This document shows, one piece after another, positions 25,310-34,516 of a DNA stretch of 64,000 bases. Position 1 is the first letter of the stretch. Each line of letters begins with the position of its first letter. Position numbers and translations under genes: made by a program. A model generated the notes under the pieces. It worked only from the letters and a program-made list of their open reading frames with translations, did no database searches and was not told where the DNA came from. Origin of the DNA: Pollutibacter soli (GTDB lineage Bacteria; Bacteroidota; Bacteroidia; Chitinophagales; Chitinophagaceae); the NCBI GenBank assembly GCA_029269725.1, contig JARJHS010000001.1:434001-498000 (forward strand), given 5' to 3'.

Positions 25310-27340
25310 TTATTTTGCTGGTGGCGCTTTTGAAGTTTCAGCGGCCGGCGCTCCTTCTGCTGATACAGCAGGTTTATTTGTACCGGTACTAAAGAGTAAA
25401 GCAACATTTGAATTCGCAGGTGATACCCTGAGATAACCTTGCATTTCCTGGTGCAGTGCAGAACAGAAATCTGTACAATAGAAAGGAAATATTCCGGTTC
25501 TGTCTGCAACCCATTTCAATGTTTGTGTTTCACCAGGCATGATCAGTATCTCTGCATTGTTCGCACCTTTGATGGCAAAACCATGTGGTACATCCCAGTC
25601 CTGCTCGAGGTTGGTGACATGGAAATAAACTTCGTCGCCCAGTTTCACGCCTTCAATATTGTCAGGAGTAAGATGCGAACGTATGGCTGTCATCCACACG
25701 TGAACCTGGTTGCCTTTTCGTTCTACTTTCGATTGACCTTCGCCTTTAGAAACGAATGCATGTGAATTCTCTTCGATCCTGAAGATTTTTCGTTGTTTGT
25801 CTTTTATCAGGGTTGCTGGTAATGCCTCAGCATAATGCGGTTCGCCTGTAGTAGGGAAGTCAAGAATGAGTTTCATTTTATCTCCACTGATATCATACAA
25901 CTGCGCACTCTGAGTCAGTTCAGGTCCTGTCGGCAGATAACGGTCTTTTGTGATCTTGTTATAGGCGATCATGTATTTCCCATGAGGTTTCGCAGTTGGT
26001 CCGCCAGGTATCGACAAGTGACCGACAGAATAATACGTTGGTACACGATCAAGTACCTGCAGGTCCTTCAGGCTCCATTTCACGATTTCAGAAGACACAA
26101 ACATGGAAGTGTATGCATTACCTTTTCCATCGAACTCTGTGTGCAAAGGGCCGAGACCAGGTTTTGTTACTTCACCCTGCAAAGCAGCTTCGTATTTGAT
26201 AACAGGTATTCCGTCGTAGTCGCCATCGAATGCTTTATCGTCAATTGCTTTCTGAATTTTCGCAAAAGAGAAAACAGGGATGCTCGCTGCCAGTTTTCCT
26301 GACGCAACAATGTATTCGCCGGAAGGATCAACATCTGTTCCGTGAGGAGATTTTGGACAGGGAATAAGGAACAACATCCCGGGGCAATCAGCAGGATCAA
26401 GAACAAAAACATCAGTTTTCATGGAAGTGGTGGCTGCATGTGTTTTTTCATCATACATATTATGAGCATACTTCACAGTTTGTTTTTTTGCTTTGCCAGC
26501 TTTCAGATATTCTTCTGCCTTTTTCCAGTTCACTGCCATTACAAAATCTTTGTCCCTTTGTGAAGCATTCTGTTCGAGCAATGTGTTGGCTTTTTCAGAA
26601 TTATAACAGCTGAAGAAAAACCATCCGTTGGATTTGCCCTTACCAGCTCTTGATAAGTCGAAGTTGACTCCCGGGGTACGGATCTGGAAGGCAATGTTCA
26701 TTTCACCTGTTGTTGGGTTTACTGATACAAAGCTGATGGATCCTTTAAAATTCTGTTTGTAGGTATTAATAGGAACATCACCGTTCTGATCATCGAGCGG
26801 TACACTGAAGCGTGTAGCAGCAACAACGTATTCAGAGTTTTCGGTGATAAAAGGAGAAGCGTGGTTGCCTGCGCTGTTAGGGATCTCCAGGATTTCCGCC
26901 GTACGGAACGTGCTGAGGTCGATTCTTGCGAGACGGGGCGTGTTATTTCCATTCGCAAAAGCCCAACGGCCATCATGTTCGCCTTTTGTTTGAGAAAGAG
27001 CGATGTGATGAAGATCATCCCATGGAACAAAACCGTGTGATGTATTAAGCATGGGTTTTGTTTCTTCACTGAATCCATAACCGCTTTCTGCTGATTGAGA
27101 AAATACCGGTACTATCCGGAACAATCTGCCGGAAGGGATTCCGTATATCCCGATCTGGCCGTTGAAACCTCCGGAAACAACGTTGTAGAATTCATCGTGT
27201 TGACCCGGAGCAATAAATGATTTGGTGGCGTCACCTACAGCGGCCGATTGAGCAGTTTTGGGTTTACAACTGTTGATTGATAGAAGGCAAAAGAAGCCCA
27301 GTATCAAAACCGCGGAGGTTTTGAAGTGATGAAATTTCAT
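25310..27340 (-). CDS. nosZ: Nitrous-oxide reductase, clade II type
   Basis: 676 aa. Reduces N2O to N2 in the periplasm. The leader MKFHHFKTSAVLILGFFC is followed by a lipobox-like INSC, so export is by Sec and not Tat, the mark of clade II NosZ. The seven-bladed propeller shows CuZ-site His motifs (HHIALSQTKGEHDGRW, PHGTDVDPSGEYIV, GPLHTEFDGKGNAYTSM, PTAKPHGKYMI). The CuA domain at the C-terminus has DWDVPHGFAI and CTDFCSALHQEM (Cys622, Cys626, His630, Met633). A 30-residue Ala/Pro/Lys tail follows and is unusual. First large gene after cytochrome c in the operon. Confidence 0.96.
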   Translation of the reverse strand: MKFHHFKTSAVLILGFFCLLSINSCKPKTAQSAAVGDATKSFIAPGQHDEFYNVVSGGFNGQIGIYGIPSGRLFRIVPVFSQSAESGYGFSEETKPMLNTSHGFVPWDDLHHIALSQTKGEHDGRWAFANGNNTPRLARIDLSTFRTAEILEIPNSAGNHASPFITENSEYVVAATRFSVPLDDQNGDVPINTYKQNFKGSISFVSVNPTTGEMNIAFQIRTPGVNFDLSRAGKGKSNGWFFFSCYNSEKANTLLEQNASQRDKDFVMAVNWKKAEEYLKAGKAKKQTVKYAHNMYDEKTHAATTSMKTDVFVLDPADCPGMLFLIPCPKSPHGTDVDPSGEYIVASGKLAASIPVFSFAKIQKAIDDKAFDGDYDGIPVIKYEAALQGEVTKPGLGPLHTEFDGKGNAYTSMFVSSEIVKWSLKDLQVLDRVPTYYSVGHLSIPGGPTAKPHGKYMIAYNKITKDRYLPTGPELTQSAQLYDISGDKMKLILDFPTTGEPHYAEALPATLIKDKQRKIFRIEENSHAFVSKGEGQSKVERKGNQVHVWMTAIRSHLTPDNIEGVKLGDEVYFHVTNLEQDWDVPHGFAIKGANNAEILIMPGETQTLKWVADRTGIFPFYCTDFCSALHQEMQGYLRVSPANSNVALLFSTGTNKPAVSAEGAPAAETSKAPPAK

Positions 27341-27377
27341 ATTGATAATTATTAAATGAAAAGAATGGCTTTACATG

Positions 27378-27854
27378 TTATTGTATCCCATCATTAGATC
27401 GCATAAATTCGAGGATATGCCTCGACTCGTCTTTTGATATATTCTGGTTAGGCATACGGACAAGACATTGCTCGAGTAATTTCTGAGCTTCAGGATCTTT
27501 TTCGAGCATCATATCCACATTGGTGATCATGTTCATGATCCACTCAGGCTGTCTTCTTTTAGTTACATCTTTCCAACCAGGTCCAACCAGTCTCTCATCA
27601 GTAAGCTTATGACAGGATTGACATTTTAATTCGTAAATGCCTTTACCAGCGGTTACCCATTGCTGATTTAATGGCGTGGTCAATTCAATATCTCCCGCTT
27701 TCATTTCTGTTCCGTGCACTTCCGCCTGATCAGCTGGCTTATCCTGCGCTTCGGAAGATTTTTCTTCCCCGGACTTCCCTTCATTGTTACATGATCCTAA
27801 AAACAAAATTGCTCCGACTAAGCATACAGTAGTCAATCGTAAATGGAGTTTCAT
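27378..27854 (-). CDS. Lipoprotein cytochrome c of the nos operon
   Basis: 158 aa. Lipobox FLGSC (Cys22), then a disordered acidic linker and one class I cytochrome c domain with haem motif CQSCH (78-82) and likely axial Met134 in LVRMPNQN. It is the first gene of the operon, 37 bp before nosZ, and probably hands electrons to the CuA site. Such a gene is common at this position in clade II nos clusters. Confidence 0.9.
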   Translation of the reverse strand: MKLHLRLTTVCLVGAILFLGSCNNEGKSGEEKSSEAQDKPADQAEVHGTEMKAGDIELTTPLNQQWVTAGKGIYELKCQSCHKLTDERLVGPGWKDVTKRRQPEWIMNMITNVDMMLEKDPEAQKLLEQCLVRMPNQNISKDESRHILEFMRSNDGIQ

Positions 27855-27905
27855 TGTGATGAATTGAAGGTGAAATCATAAAAGACATATATATCTCTTA
27901 TGAAA

Positions 27906-27948
27906 CAAAAATATTTTTCATGACTAATTTAACAACTGATCCGTATCA
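27906..27948 (-). promoter_or_regulatory. nos operon promoter with FNR/DNR-like box
   Basis: On the minus strand the -7 element TATTTTTG lies at 27913-27906 (perfect TAnnTTTG). Upstream is the perfect box TGAT-ACGG-ATCA at 27948-27937. Centre to last G is 36.5 bp, which places the box near -42 from a start predicted at about 27900. The leader would be about 46 nt before ATG 27854. Confidence 0.65.
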
Positions 27949-27964
27949 ACCGTGCACATGATAA

Positions 27965-27976
27965 TGATCAATGTCA
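27965..27976 (+). promoter_or_regulatory. Additional FNR-like half-conserved box
   Basis: TGAT-CAAT-GTCA, one base off the palindrome, 28 bp from the box of the nos promoter. It could be a second regulator site for the nos side. TATTTTTG on the plus strand at 27980-27987 also matches a -7 element but is 250 bp from a gene. Confidence 0.35.
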
Positions 27977-28129
27977 TATTATTTTTGGAATGAACCTGAA
28001 TAAAGCCAGATATCATATAATATAGATCATGTTTTTTAATGTACATATTACACATCCCAACACTTCATTCTTCTTTTTGTATACTCCCCTTTGATGGATC
28101 TTTAAACAAAAAGATTACCGTGCCTTTTC

Positions 28130-28141
28130 CGATCAGGATCA
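28130..28141 (+). promoter_or_regulatory. Additional FNR-like box
   Basis: CGAT-CAGG-ATCA, one base off TGAT-N4-ATCA, 42 bp before the box of the Rrf2 promoter. A function is possible only in combination with the neighbouring boxes. Confidence 0.35.
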
Positions 28142-28171
28142 TTTACAACTGATGAACATTAATCGGTGGGA

Positions 28172-28214
28172 TGATTTTGATCAGATGGAAAAAACTGTCC
28201 CGGTTATAGGTTTG
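28172..28214 (+). promoter_or_regulatory. Promoter of the Rrf2 gene with FNR/DNR-like box
   Basis: Box TGAT-TTTG-ATCA at 28172-28183 and -7 element TAGGTTTG at 28207-28214 (perfect TAnnTTTG). Centre to last G is again 36.5 bp. The start is predicted near 28220 and the leader is about 20 nt. The box core and flanks are identical to the site at 16538-16549 read in reverse. Confidence 0.65.
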
Positions 28215-28239
28215 GCGTTCTGAATCTATTCAAGCGTTT

Positions 28240-28680
28240 ATGATATTTTCAAAATCATCGGGCTATGCTATCCGGGCGATTCTATACCTGGCCCTGATCA
28301 ACAATGAAAAATCGAAAGTTCGTGTGGACGACATTTCCCGGGAACTGATGGTCCCTAAACATTTTCTGAGCAAGGTGCTGAAGAAACTTGTAAAAAAAGG
28401 AGTTCTTGATTCCACAAAGGGTCCTTATGGTGGTTTCTCTTTAAATAAGGAAACCTTGTCCATCACCCTGTTTGATCTGGTTGCGTTAACCAATGGCGAA
28501 CTTCAGTTTGATAATTGTGTCCTTCGCCTTAAAAAATGCAATCCCAGTCACCCATGTCCTTTACATGAAAAAATGGTTTCATTTAAACAGGATTTACAGC
28601 GGACTTTGATGAATACCAGTATCGGGGATCTACTAAACCCGGAGCAACCGGAGTTTATCAAAAGTATTGCGACTATTTAA
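28240..28680 (+). CDS. Rrf2 family regulator beside the nos operon
   Basis: 146-aa Rrf2 repressor. Recognition helix region: LMVPKHFLSKVLKKLVKKGV, then DSTKGPYGGFSL. The cluster-binding Cys motif is NCVLRLKKCNPSHPCPLH, so NO or oxygen sensing is likely. It is divergent from the nos operon, and both promoters carry FNR-like boxes. It is a paralogue of the regulator at 14473. Whether it controls nos, itself, or both cannot be read here. Confidence 0.88.
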   Translation: MIFSKSSGYAIRAILYLALINNEKSKVRVDDISRELMVPKHFLSKVLKKLVKKGVLDSTKGPYGGFSLNKETLSITLFDLVALTNGELQFDNCVLRLKKCNPSHPCPLHEKMVSFKQDLQRTLMNTSIGDLLNPEQPEFIKSIATI

Positions 28681-28699
28681 CGTTTAAAGGCCATGCCGG

Positions 28700-29194
28700 T
28701 TAAGATGATTTCTTGTGTTCAGGTGTTGTACGATTTACAGTACAATGATAGCAACCTTCTTTAGCACTATGTATATGTATATAGTTTATCTCCGCGTTCG
28801 TAAAGGCGGTGATTAATGCTTGCCGCAGTTCCTTGCCGTCAATAACATCCGCTTTTCTCAGCATTCCCTTGTTAGTATAGCTTCTGATGGATAGTAATTT
28901 ATCGGTGAGCATTGCTGGAATTTCATTTACTTCCAGTTTTGCGCTTTTTACGTTATTCCTGATAAAGATTGGTCCGGATGCCTGGTATGGTGAGTCAGTC
29001 TGATGATGTTTGTAATGTAAAAGAATAACTTCTTCTCCTATCCCGGCATTGGTCAGACTAATCCTGCAGGGATAACCTGTGTTTCTGTCTGCAGTCATTT
29101 TTACAGCGCCCAGATGTTGCAGTTCCTTCTCGTCGAGTTCAAATAAATAAGTTAAGAGAGTGTGGTCCAGGGGAGTGATTTGAAAATTGATCAT
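28700..29194 (-). CDS. DUF1203 family protein
   Basis: 164 aa, matching the DUF1203 pattern: YPCRISLTNAGIGEEVILLHY, DSPYQASGPIFIR, and the C-terminal NYIHIHSAKEGCYHCTVNR. Conserved Cys residues in the latter motif and the early GYPC may bind metal. The function of the family is unknown. It is convergent with the Rrf2 gene, 19 bp apart, and does not belong to the nos operon. Confidence 0.82.
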   Translation of the reverse strand: MINFQITPLDHTLLTYLFELDEKELQHLGAVKMTADRNTGYPCRISLTNAGIGEEVILLHYKHHQTDSPYQASGPIFIRNNVKSAKLEVNEIPAMLTDKLLSIRSYTNKGMLRKADVIDGKELRQALITAFTNAEINYIHIHSAKEGCYHCTVNRTTPEHKKSS

Positions 29195-29458
29195 ATTTAG
29201 TTTTGACGCAAATCTGGCAGTATTTTATCTGTTGAAAAACCCGGATCCTGCTATTCCTGAAATTGTCGTATTAAACCTATTTCTTTAAAGGGTTTGGATC
29301 AATATACCTGAAAATGGAAAGTGCAAATGAACCGCTGAACTCATTTTCATTTAACAGTATAACCCTATTCTGAGGACACCGCCAACCTGGTTAATCTACT
29401 GTCGTATGAATAGTATTGCCTAACTTGTAACACTTTCTTTTGATTAAACAATCTATAA

Positions 29459-30526
29459 ATGAAAAAATGTTTGTTGCCATTCCTGATAATGGCGATCAGC
29501 TTGCTGAGTCAGCCTCTTTCCGCCCAGGACAGTGCCGACTCTACTGAGTTATTAGGCTTGCCTGGAGATAACCTGGATCTCTATGCAGTTTTGACATTGT
29601 TTCAGAAATCAAAAACCATTGAAGCCTTTGAGAAATCTTTAAACGACGAAAAAACAGGCATAAATAATCTCGACTTAAACCTCGATAAGAAGGTAGATTT
29701 TATAAAGGTTGTTACCAAGAAGGATGGTGACGCATTTTCATTTATACTCCAGGTAGATGTTGCCAAAACGGAAACCCAGGATGTGGCCGTGATACTGGTC
29801 AGCAAAGACAAAAAGGATAAAGTGTCTATACAGATGGTTGGTGACGAAGATTTATATGGAAAAGATTATGTCATTGAGCCGAAGGGAAATTCATCCGTCA
29901 CAGCAAACCCTGGATATGTCGGGGCTGATCCTGTCACCGTAAACGTACCGGCTCAGCAAGTGACGGTTGTTCAATCTCCTCCGGTGGTGCAATACATTTA
30001 TTCACCTGCATATGTACCGTATGTTCCACCATACTACTATGGATTTTATCCACCCTGGTTTGGATTTGCGACAGTGATGGCTGTAGGTATTTATCGCTCC
30101 AATCATTGGGGCTATCATGGAGGGTATTATGGAGGACATTACCATGGTGGTAACAATAATGTCATTATCAATACGGGAAACAGAAATCAGATCAATCATT
30201 ATAATAACAGCCGTAATACTTCGAATACGGTTGCGAATAACAGGAAGAATGGGAGCTATGGAACCGGATCAGCAAACCGGCCCACGGCTGGAACATCCAA
30301 CCGCCCGTCAGCGGGCACTTCCAATCGCCCTTCTGCCGGCACCTCTAATCGGCCATCGACCGGTAGCCTGGACAGGGCTGGTGCAGGAACGTCCAACCGT
30401 GCTTCAACATCCAGCCGTGCAACGACCTCCAACAGATCAACAATGTCCAGCAGGCCTTCATCCGGGGGCGGTCGTAGTATGGGAGGCGGTGGCATGCGCG
30501 GAGGTGGGGGAGGAAGGAGACGCTAA
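29459..30526 (+). CDS. Secreted protein with repetitive Ser/Gly-rich C-terminus
   Basis: 355 aa. Signal peptide cleaved after SAQ. Residues 28-145 form a globular part (LPGDNLDLYAVLTLFQKSKT and LDKKVDFIKVVTKKDG) seen in other Bacteroidota proteins of unknown role. A Pro/Tyr-rich segment (YVPYVPPYYYGFYPPWFG) and a His/Gly segment (WGYHGGYYGGHYHGG) follow. Then come AGTSNRPS repeats in at least four near-identical units, and a Gly/Arg end (GGGMRGGGGGRRR). Surface or envelope function is likely. The repeat region is prone to change in length. Confidence 0.78.
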   Translation: MKKCLLPFLIMAISLLSQPLSAQDSADSTELLGLPGDNLDLYAVLTLFQKSKTIEAFEKSLNDEKTGINNLDLNLDKKVDFIKVVTKKDGDAFSFILQVDVAKTETQDVAVILVSKDKKDKVSIQMVGDEDLYGKDYVIEPKGNSSVTANPGYVGADPVTVNVPAQQVTVVQSPPVVQYIYSPAYVPYVPPYYYGFYPPWFGFATVMAVGIYRSNHWGYHGGYYGGHYHGGNNNVIINTGNRNQINHYNNSRNTSNTVANNRKNGSYGTGSANRPTAGTSNRPSAGTSNRPSAGTSNRPSTGSLDRAGAGTSNRASTSSRATTSNRSTMSSRPSSGGGRSMGGGGMRGGGGGRRR

Positions 30527-30563
30527 TCTTCTTTAGTCAATTCACTTTTAATATAAAATCACG

Positions 30564-30596
30564 ACGGTCAGATGAAATGCTCTTTCATCTGACCGT
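30564..30596. terminator. Hairpin between convergent genes
   Basis: Perfect 14-bp stem ACGGTCAGATGAAA / TTTCATCTGACCGT with a 5-nt loop. It lies between the stops of the plus-strand gene at 29459 and the minus-strand gene at 30615 and probably serves both. Confidence 0.75.
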
Positions 30597-30614
30597 TTGA
30601 TATTTCTTATGTTC

Positions 30615-31106
30615 TTATTCTTCAGGAAGTGTAATATCTGATGCACTCATGTCTCTCACGCATACATATTTCCCATTTCGTTTTTCAAAAACGCTCATGT
30701 AATTGCCCTTATTAATGCCGGTATTGGTAGAATCCACTACCGTAAAATAGCCGACTTCCACCACGAGATTTCCATCGTTTGATACAAATACATCATTTGT
30801 CTTGAAAGAAATTTTGTGTTTTCCACCCGTTCCTTCTACATCGGCTTTTAAAAATTCCACGATTGCTTCTTTTCCTACCAGTGCAGGCCTGTTTTGAAAA
30901 AAGCTTTGTGCATCATCTGCATAATAGCCGATGTCTTTAACTACAGCTGCATTATAAGTTGCAGCAAATTCATCTTCTTTGGCCTGGATCTCCTTTTTTA
31001 TTTGTTCCTTGTCAACGACGCTGGCAGATTCTTTCTGTTGAGCATTGCAGGCAAACAAGGCGACGGTGAAACCGATCAGGGCTACGCTCGGGTATTTGCG
31101 TTTCAT
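30615..31106 (-). CDS. SnoaL/DUF4440-like lipoprotein
   Basis: 163 aa. Lipobox LFAC after a short hydrophobic leader. The mature part has the NTF2-like cone fold: EFAATYNAAVVKDIGYYADD, GKEAIVEFL and VVEVGYFTVVDSTNTG with a final YVCVRDMSASD. This fits DUF4440. Members bind small hydrophobic ligands or act as ketosteroid-isomerase-like enzymes; no function can be assigned here. It stands alone. Confidence 0.8.
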   Translation of the reverse strand: MKRKYPSVALIGFTVALFACNAQQKESASVVDKEQIKKEIQAKEDEFAATYNAAVVKDIGYYADDAQSFFQNRPALVGKEAIVEFLKADVEGTGGKHKISFKTNDVFVSNDGNLVVEVGYFTVVDSTNTGINKGNYMSVFEKRNGKYVCVRDMSASDITLPEE

Positions 31107-31305
31107 AAATTATTTTTATTCTTCTGATAAAGGATGTGCAAAAAACGTTTTTTAAATAGGTTGAAAGTTAAAAATTTCCTGCAGTTATAAAAATTACTTT
31201 CTGTTGATGGTGGGAATATCGCGGTTTCTGGCCTACTACCGCTGAATTTTACTGTAAAACAGCGGGAATGAAATTTGCTGATGGCTTATTCTAAAAACCC
31301 GAACT

Positions 31306-31593
31306 ATGAACAATGTTTCAATTTTTTACCTGAAGAATATTCACTGGAGAGATGTTGTAAAAAGCATTTGGAAAACCGAGAAAGACACGTTTGAAGATTA
31401 CATTACTATTCAGCCGGTTTCTAATAATCCTGACTTGAAACATTACCTGGTCATCTCGCTGTCAGAAAAAACAAACAAACTGTTTCAGAATTTCCGCGCT
31501 CATAAAGTAGAGAACGCGGATCTAAGAGCACGCATTCCTGCTTACTCAGATCCTGTATTTGGAAACAAGGACCATCTTAATCTGCTACAATAA
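31306..31593 (+). CDS. Small hypothetical protein
   Basis: 95 aa with ATG and normal composition (MNNVSIFYLKNIHWRDVVKS, ending GNKDHLNLLQ). No signal peptide, helix or motif I can name. A strong hairpin follows 40 bp after the stop, which supports a transcribed gene. Confidence 0.6.
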   Translation: MNNVSIFYLKNIHWRDVVKSIWKTEKDTFEDYITIQPVSNNPDLKHYLVISLSEKTNKLFQNFRAHKVENADLRARIPAYSDPVFGNKDHLNLLQ

Positions 31594-31633
31594 TGAGTAT
31601 TGAAAGATTATCCTAAAAGTGTGTAAATAAATC

Positions 31634-31665
31634 ATCAGCCCGCAATTTGCGGGCTGATTTTTTGG
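31634..31665 (+). terminator. Rho-independent terminator
   Basis: Stem ATCAGCCCGCAA / TTGCGGGCTGAT with a 1-nt loop, followed by a T-run. It ends the gene at 31306. Confidence 0.8.
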
Positions 31666-31898
31666 GGTTTCTATTATTATTCGAATCTCCTGAATAGAAA
31701 CTGCTTTAGAAATTTTGTTTCCGCAGAACCAATGAATTAAAAATTCTTGCTGTCCTCCTGAATCCGGAAAGCTATGGTTGAAGATCTCGATTAAAAATTT
31801 TTCCGGAAAACTGGCCAGGTCAATTAACCCACAGTAATGAAAAATCCCCGCAAACGTTGATTTTGCAGGGATTTGATTCTCTTTGATATCCTTTAGTG

Positions 31899-31983
31899 CG
31901 GAGAGAGAGGGATTCGAACCCCCGGACCTGTGACAGTCAACGGTTTTCAAGACCGCCGCATTCGACCGCTCTGCCATCTCTCC
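31899..31983 (-). tRNA. tRNA-Ser (UGA)
   Basis: 85 nt on the minus strand. Acceptor stem GGAGAGA pairs with TCTCTCC, discriminator G. The anticodon loop reads CTTGAAA, giving UGA. A long variable arm (class II) and TTCGAAT T-loop are present. The CCA is not encoded. A protein frame covering it (typical for class II tRNAs) is spurious. Confidence 0.93.
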
Positions 31984-32392
31984 GGCGCAAAAATAGGGTG
32001 CGGAGGTTGAACTTCAAAATGATTTAGAATGTGTTTGAATCCTATTTTCAGTTTAACAGGGAATAGCTATCAAATATGGCCGTTTTAGTTCCACCGGTTT
32101 TGTTCTTTAAGACTTTTGAAAAACTGATGGTCATCACATGTTTTTGATATTGTTCTGAAGTTTTCTGGTAACCGCAGCTCAAATGGTCGCCTGTCTTTTG
32201 TTCTTCTGAATTTTCCGTGAGATACCTTCATTTGCATGTGGCAGACTACAATTAAGAATGCATACTTTCAAGAATGATTAAAATTTCTCATGCATTATTT
32301 TTTACACCGAAATACAATGCTGATGCATTTCGGCCGTTAATTTTTTTTACTATCATTGTGCTTATCATGTGAAGATCACCACAACAGAACAG
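31984..32392. other. Gene-free spacer before NHL protein
   Basis: 409 bp with no supported frame. It holds the upstream region of tRNA-Ser on the minus strand and the leader of the NHL gene. An A/T-rich tract with TATCATTG at about 32351 could be a weak -7 element for the latter. No repeats seen. Confidence 0.4.
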
Positions 32393-33478
32393 ATGAAACA
32401 TCATTTAATTCCGTCCTTTTTTTCTTTATTATTATTTATTAGTTGTTCCAAATCTTCTGCCCCTGATAGCACAAGTACACCCTCCGATAGTGTCGTCACT
32501 GTGGCCGGGGCAGGCCGGGGATATTTGAATGGTAATACTGTCGAAGCTGCCTTTAATTACCCGACCGGTGTCGCGATTGACAAGGCCGGAAATATCTATG
32601 TTACCGACCAGGCAAATCATAGAGTCAGAAAAATTTCTGTTCAAGGGCAGGTAACTACATTAGCAGGTAACAATTACCAGACATTTGCGGATGGACAGGG
32701 GGAAGATGCTTCATTCAATAATCCTCAGGGCATAACGATTGATGCAAATGGTAATTTATTTGTGGCGGATAAATCCAATCACCGGATCAGGAAAATAACA
32801 CCAGATGGAATTGTCTCCACAGTAGCGGGATGGGATGCAGGATATGCAGATGGGTCCCTGACCGAGTCAAGATTCAGCGGTCCGACTGGAATTGCTGTTG
32901 CTGCCAATGGTGATTTAATTGTGTCTGAATACAATAACAATCGAATTCGACGCATTTCACTTGCAACAAATACAGTAAATACTATCGCCGGAAATGGCGC
33001 AGCTGATTTCAAAAACGGCACGGCACTTTCTGCCTCGTTCAATAAACCCGATGGCATTGCGATTGACAAATCCGGCAATATTTATGTTTCAGACGATTAC
33101 AATCATCTGATAAGAAAAATTTCCGCTGACGGAATAGTATCAACAATTGCCGGCCAACCCAAAAGTATTGGCACTTTAGATGGCGCTGCATCTTCGGCTT
33201 TTCTTTGTGGGCCTAGGGGATTGATCATCGATGAAAATGACAATTTATTTTTTTCAGACTTTGGCAATAATAAGATCCGAAAAATCACCACTTCTGGTGT
33301 AGTTTCTACATTTGCAGGCACAGGCAAAACGCAAGCAAGCGGATTTGGAAGCTTTTTAGATGGTCCTGTTGAGAAAGCTGAATTCAGCTGGCCTACTGGT
33401 TTAGCTTTCGATAATGAAGGAAATATAATTGTCGCTGACCAGGCCAATTGCAAAATCAGGAAAATAGTAGTTCATTAG
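32393..33478 (+). CDS. NHL-repeat beta-propeller lipoprotein
   Basis: 361 aa from ATG 32393. Lipobox ISCSKSS after the leader. The rest is six NHL repeats, each with the pattern P-x-G-(I/L)-A-(I/V/F)-D-x-x-G-N-(I/L)-(Y/F/I)-V-(A/T/S)-D-x-x-N-(H/N)-x-(I/V)-R-K-I, seen for example in GIAIDKSGNIYVSDDYNH and GLAFDNEGNIIVADQAN. It is an anchored six-bladed propeller, probably a binding protein on the cell surface. A fragment of a close relative lies at 37731-37928. Confidence 0.87.
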   Translation: MKHHLIPSFFSLLLFISCSKSSAPDSTSTPSDSVVTVAGAGRGYLNGNTVEAAFNYPTGVAIDKAGNIYVTDQANHRVRKISVQGQVTTLAGNNYQTFADGQGEDASFNNPQGITIDANGNLFVADKSNHRIRKITPDGIVSTVAGWDAGYADGSLTESRFSGPTGIAVAANGDLIVSEYNNNRIRRISLATNTVNTIAGNGAADFKNGTALSASFNKPDGIAIDKSGNIYVSDDYNHLIRKISADGIVSTIAGQPKSIGTLDGAASSAFLCGPRGLIIDENDNLFFSDFGNNKIRKITTSGVVSTFAGTGKTQASGFGSFLDGPVEKAEFSWPTGLAFDNEGNIIVADQANCKIRKIVVH

Positions 33479-33605
33479 AACTTTACTCAATACATGCACT
33501 GAATGCGATGGAAAAGCACGAATTATTTATTGAGTTCAAAACGATCAATAATTGATATGAGATTAAGTAGATGCTGGATTGCGGTTGTTTGAATTCAGTT
33601 CCTCC

Positions 33606-34433
33606 TCACCTCAACCTTGCCCGATATTCATTTGGCGTCATTCCAAGCAACTTTTTTACATAACGCGTAAAAAAGGATCGGCTGCTGAATTCCATTTCAT
33701 CCGCGATTTCGGAGATACTGAAATTTCTGTTCTGAAGAAGAATAATGATGCGTTCTTTAGCATGGCGCTGTATCCATTCGGAAGCCGTTATGTCCGAATG
33801 AATTTTACAAAGGTGGTTAAGGTATTTCGCAGTAATATTCAGCTTTTCGCTATAAAATTGTACCTCTCTGTGTTGCATGCAAAACTGTGAAAGCAATTGA
33901 ATGAAACGTTCATAAAGAGTGCCCGTTTGCAGACTGTGTTTGCGTTGATCATATTCACTGGCGAACGTGTCCCACATCTCAAGGATGAATAACTGCATTT
34001 GCAATCCCAGTGTTTCTTCATAAAAGCGGTGGTTGGTTTCGAGGAAGCGTTCATTGAGTCTTTTGAAATTGGTGAGGATTTTTTCTTTGTCCTGTTTGCT
34101 GATATTTGTTTTTACAGGATACATCCTCGAGTGCAGCTGTGCATTGATGCTCCAGCTCTGGTCAGGAATATTTTCCATCAAAAAATCCTTTTCCACCAGG
34201 AGTATAGTAGCCTTGAAATTCTTCGAAAACTGCAGACCAGATAACCTGCTTTCGGCAAACCAGAATAAAAATTGTCCGCCTTTGCATACCATCAATTGAT
34301 CGTTAAATAAAAACTTTACATCTCCCCGGTGACAGTACAGGTGTGTATGATAACATCTGAAAAAATCATGCGGGAGATTTCTTTCTCCTGTGATATCTGA
34401 AAGTAAAATCCGGGACAACTCGCCTTTCGACAT
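33606..34433 (-). CDS. AraC family transcriptional regulator
   Basis: 275 aa with an N-terminal cupin-like sensing domain and two C-terminal HTH motifs (LNITAKYLNHLCKIHSDITA and FSISEIADEMEFSSRSFFTR, then VKKLLGMTPNEYRARL). It is divergent from the acetyltransferase/hydrolase/cupin operon across 111 bp, so it is its likely local regulator. The inducer is unknown. Confidence 0.9.
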   Translation of the reverse strand: MSKGELSRILLSDITGERNLPHDFFRCYHTHLYCHRGDVKFLFNDQLMVCKGGQFLFWFAESRLSGLQFSKNFKATILLVEKDFLMENIPDQSWSINAQLHSRMYPVKTNISKQDKEKILTNFKRLNERFLETNHRFYEETLGLQMQLFILEMWDTFASEYDQRKHSLQTGTLYERFIQLLSQFCMQHREVQFYSEKLNITAKYLNHLCKIHSDITASEWIQRHAKERIIILLQNRNFSISEIADEMEFSSRSFFTRYVKKLLGMTPNEYRARLR

Positions 34434-34516
34434 TTTCTCTGATTACGAAAACCAAGATAAGACATATTTGACATTATTGGCGTAATTGGTGTAACAAATA
34501 AGAAGTGGATACAGTG

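Noticed and set aside
25288-25509. 73-aa minus-strand frame at the nosZ 3' end
   Set aside because: Overlaps the CuA domain of nosZ in another frame and includes the downstream hairpin.
31585-31977. 130-aa frame starting MAERSNAAVLKTVDCHRSGGSN
   Set aside because: It is the translation of tRNA-Ser and its downstream terminator, a well-known false gene.
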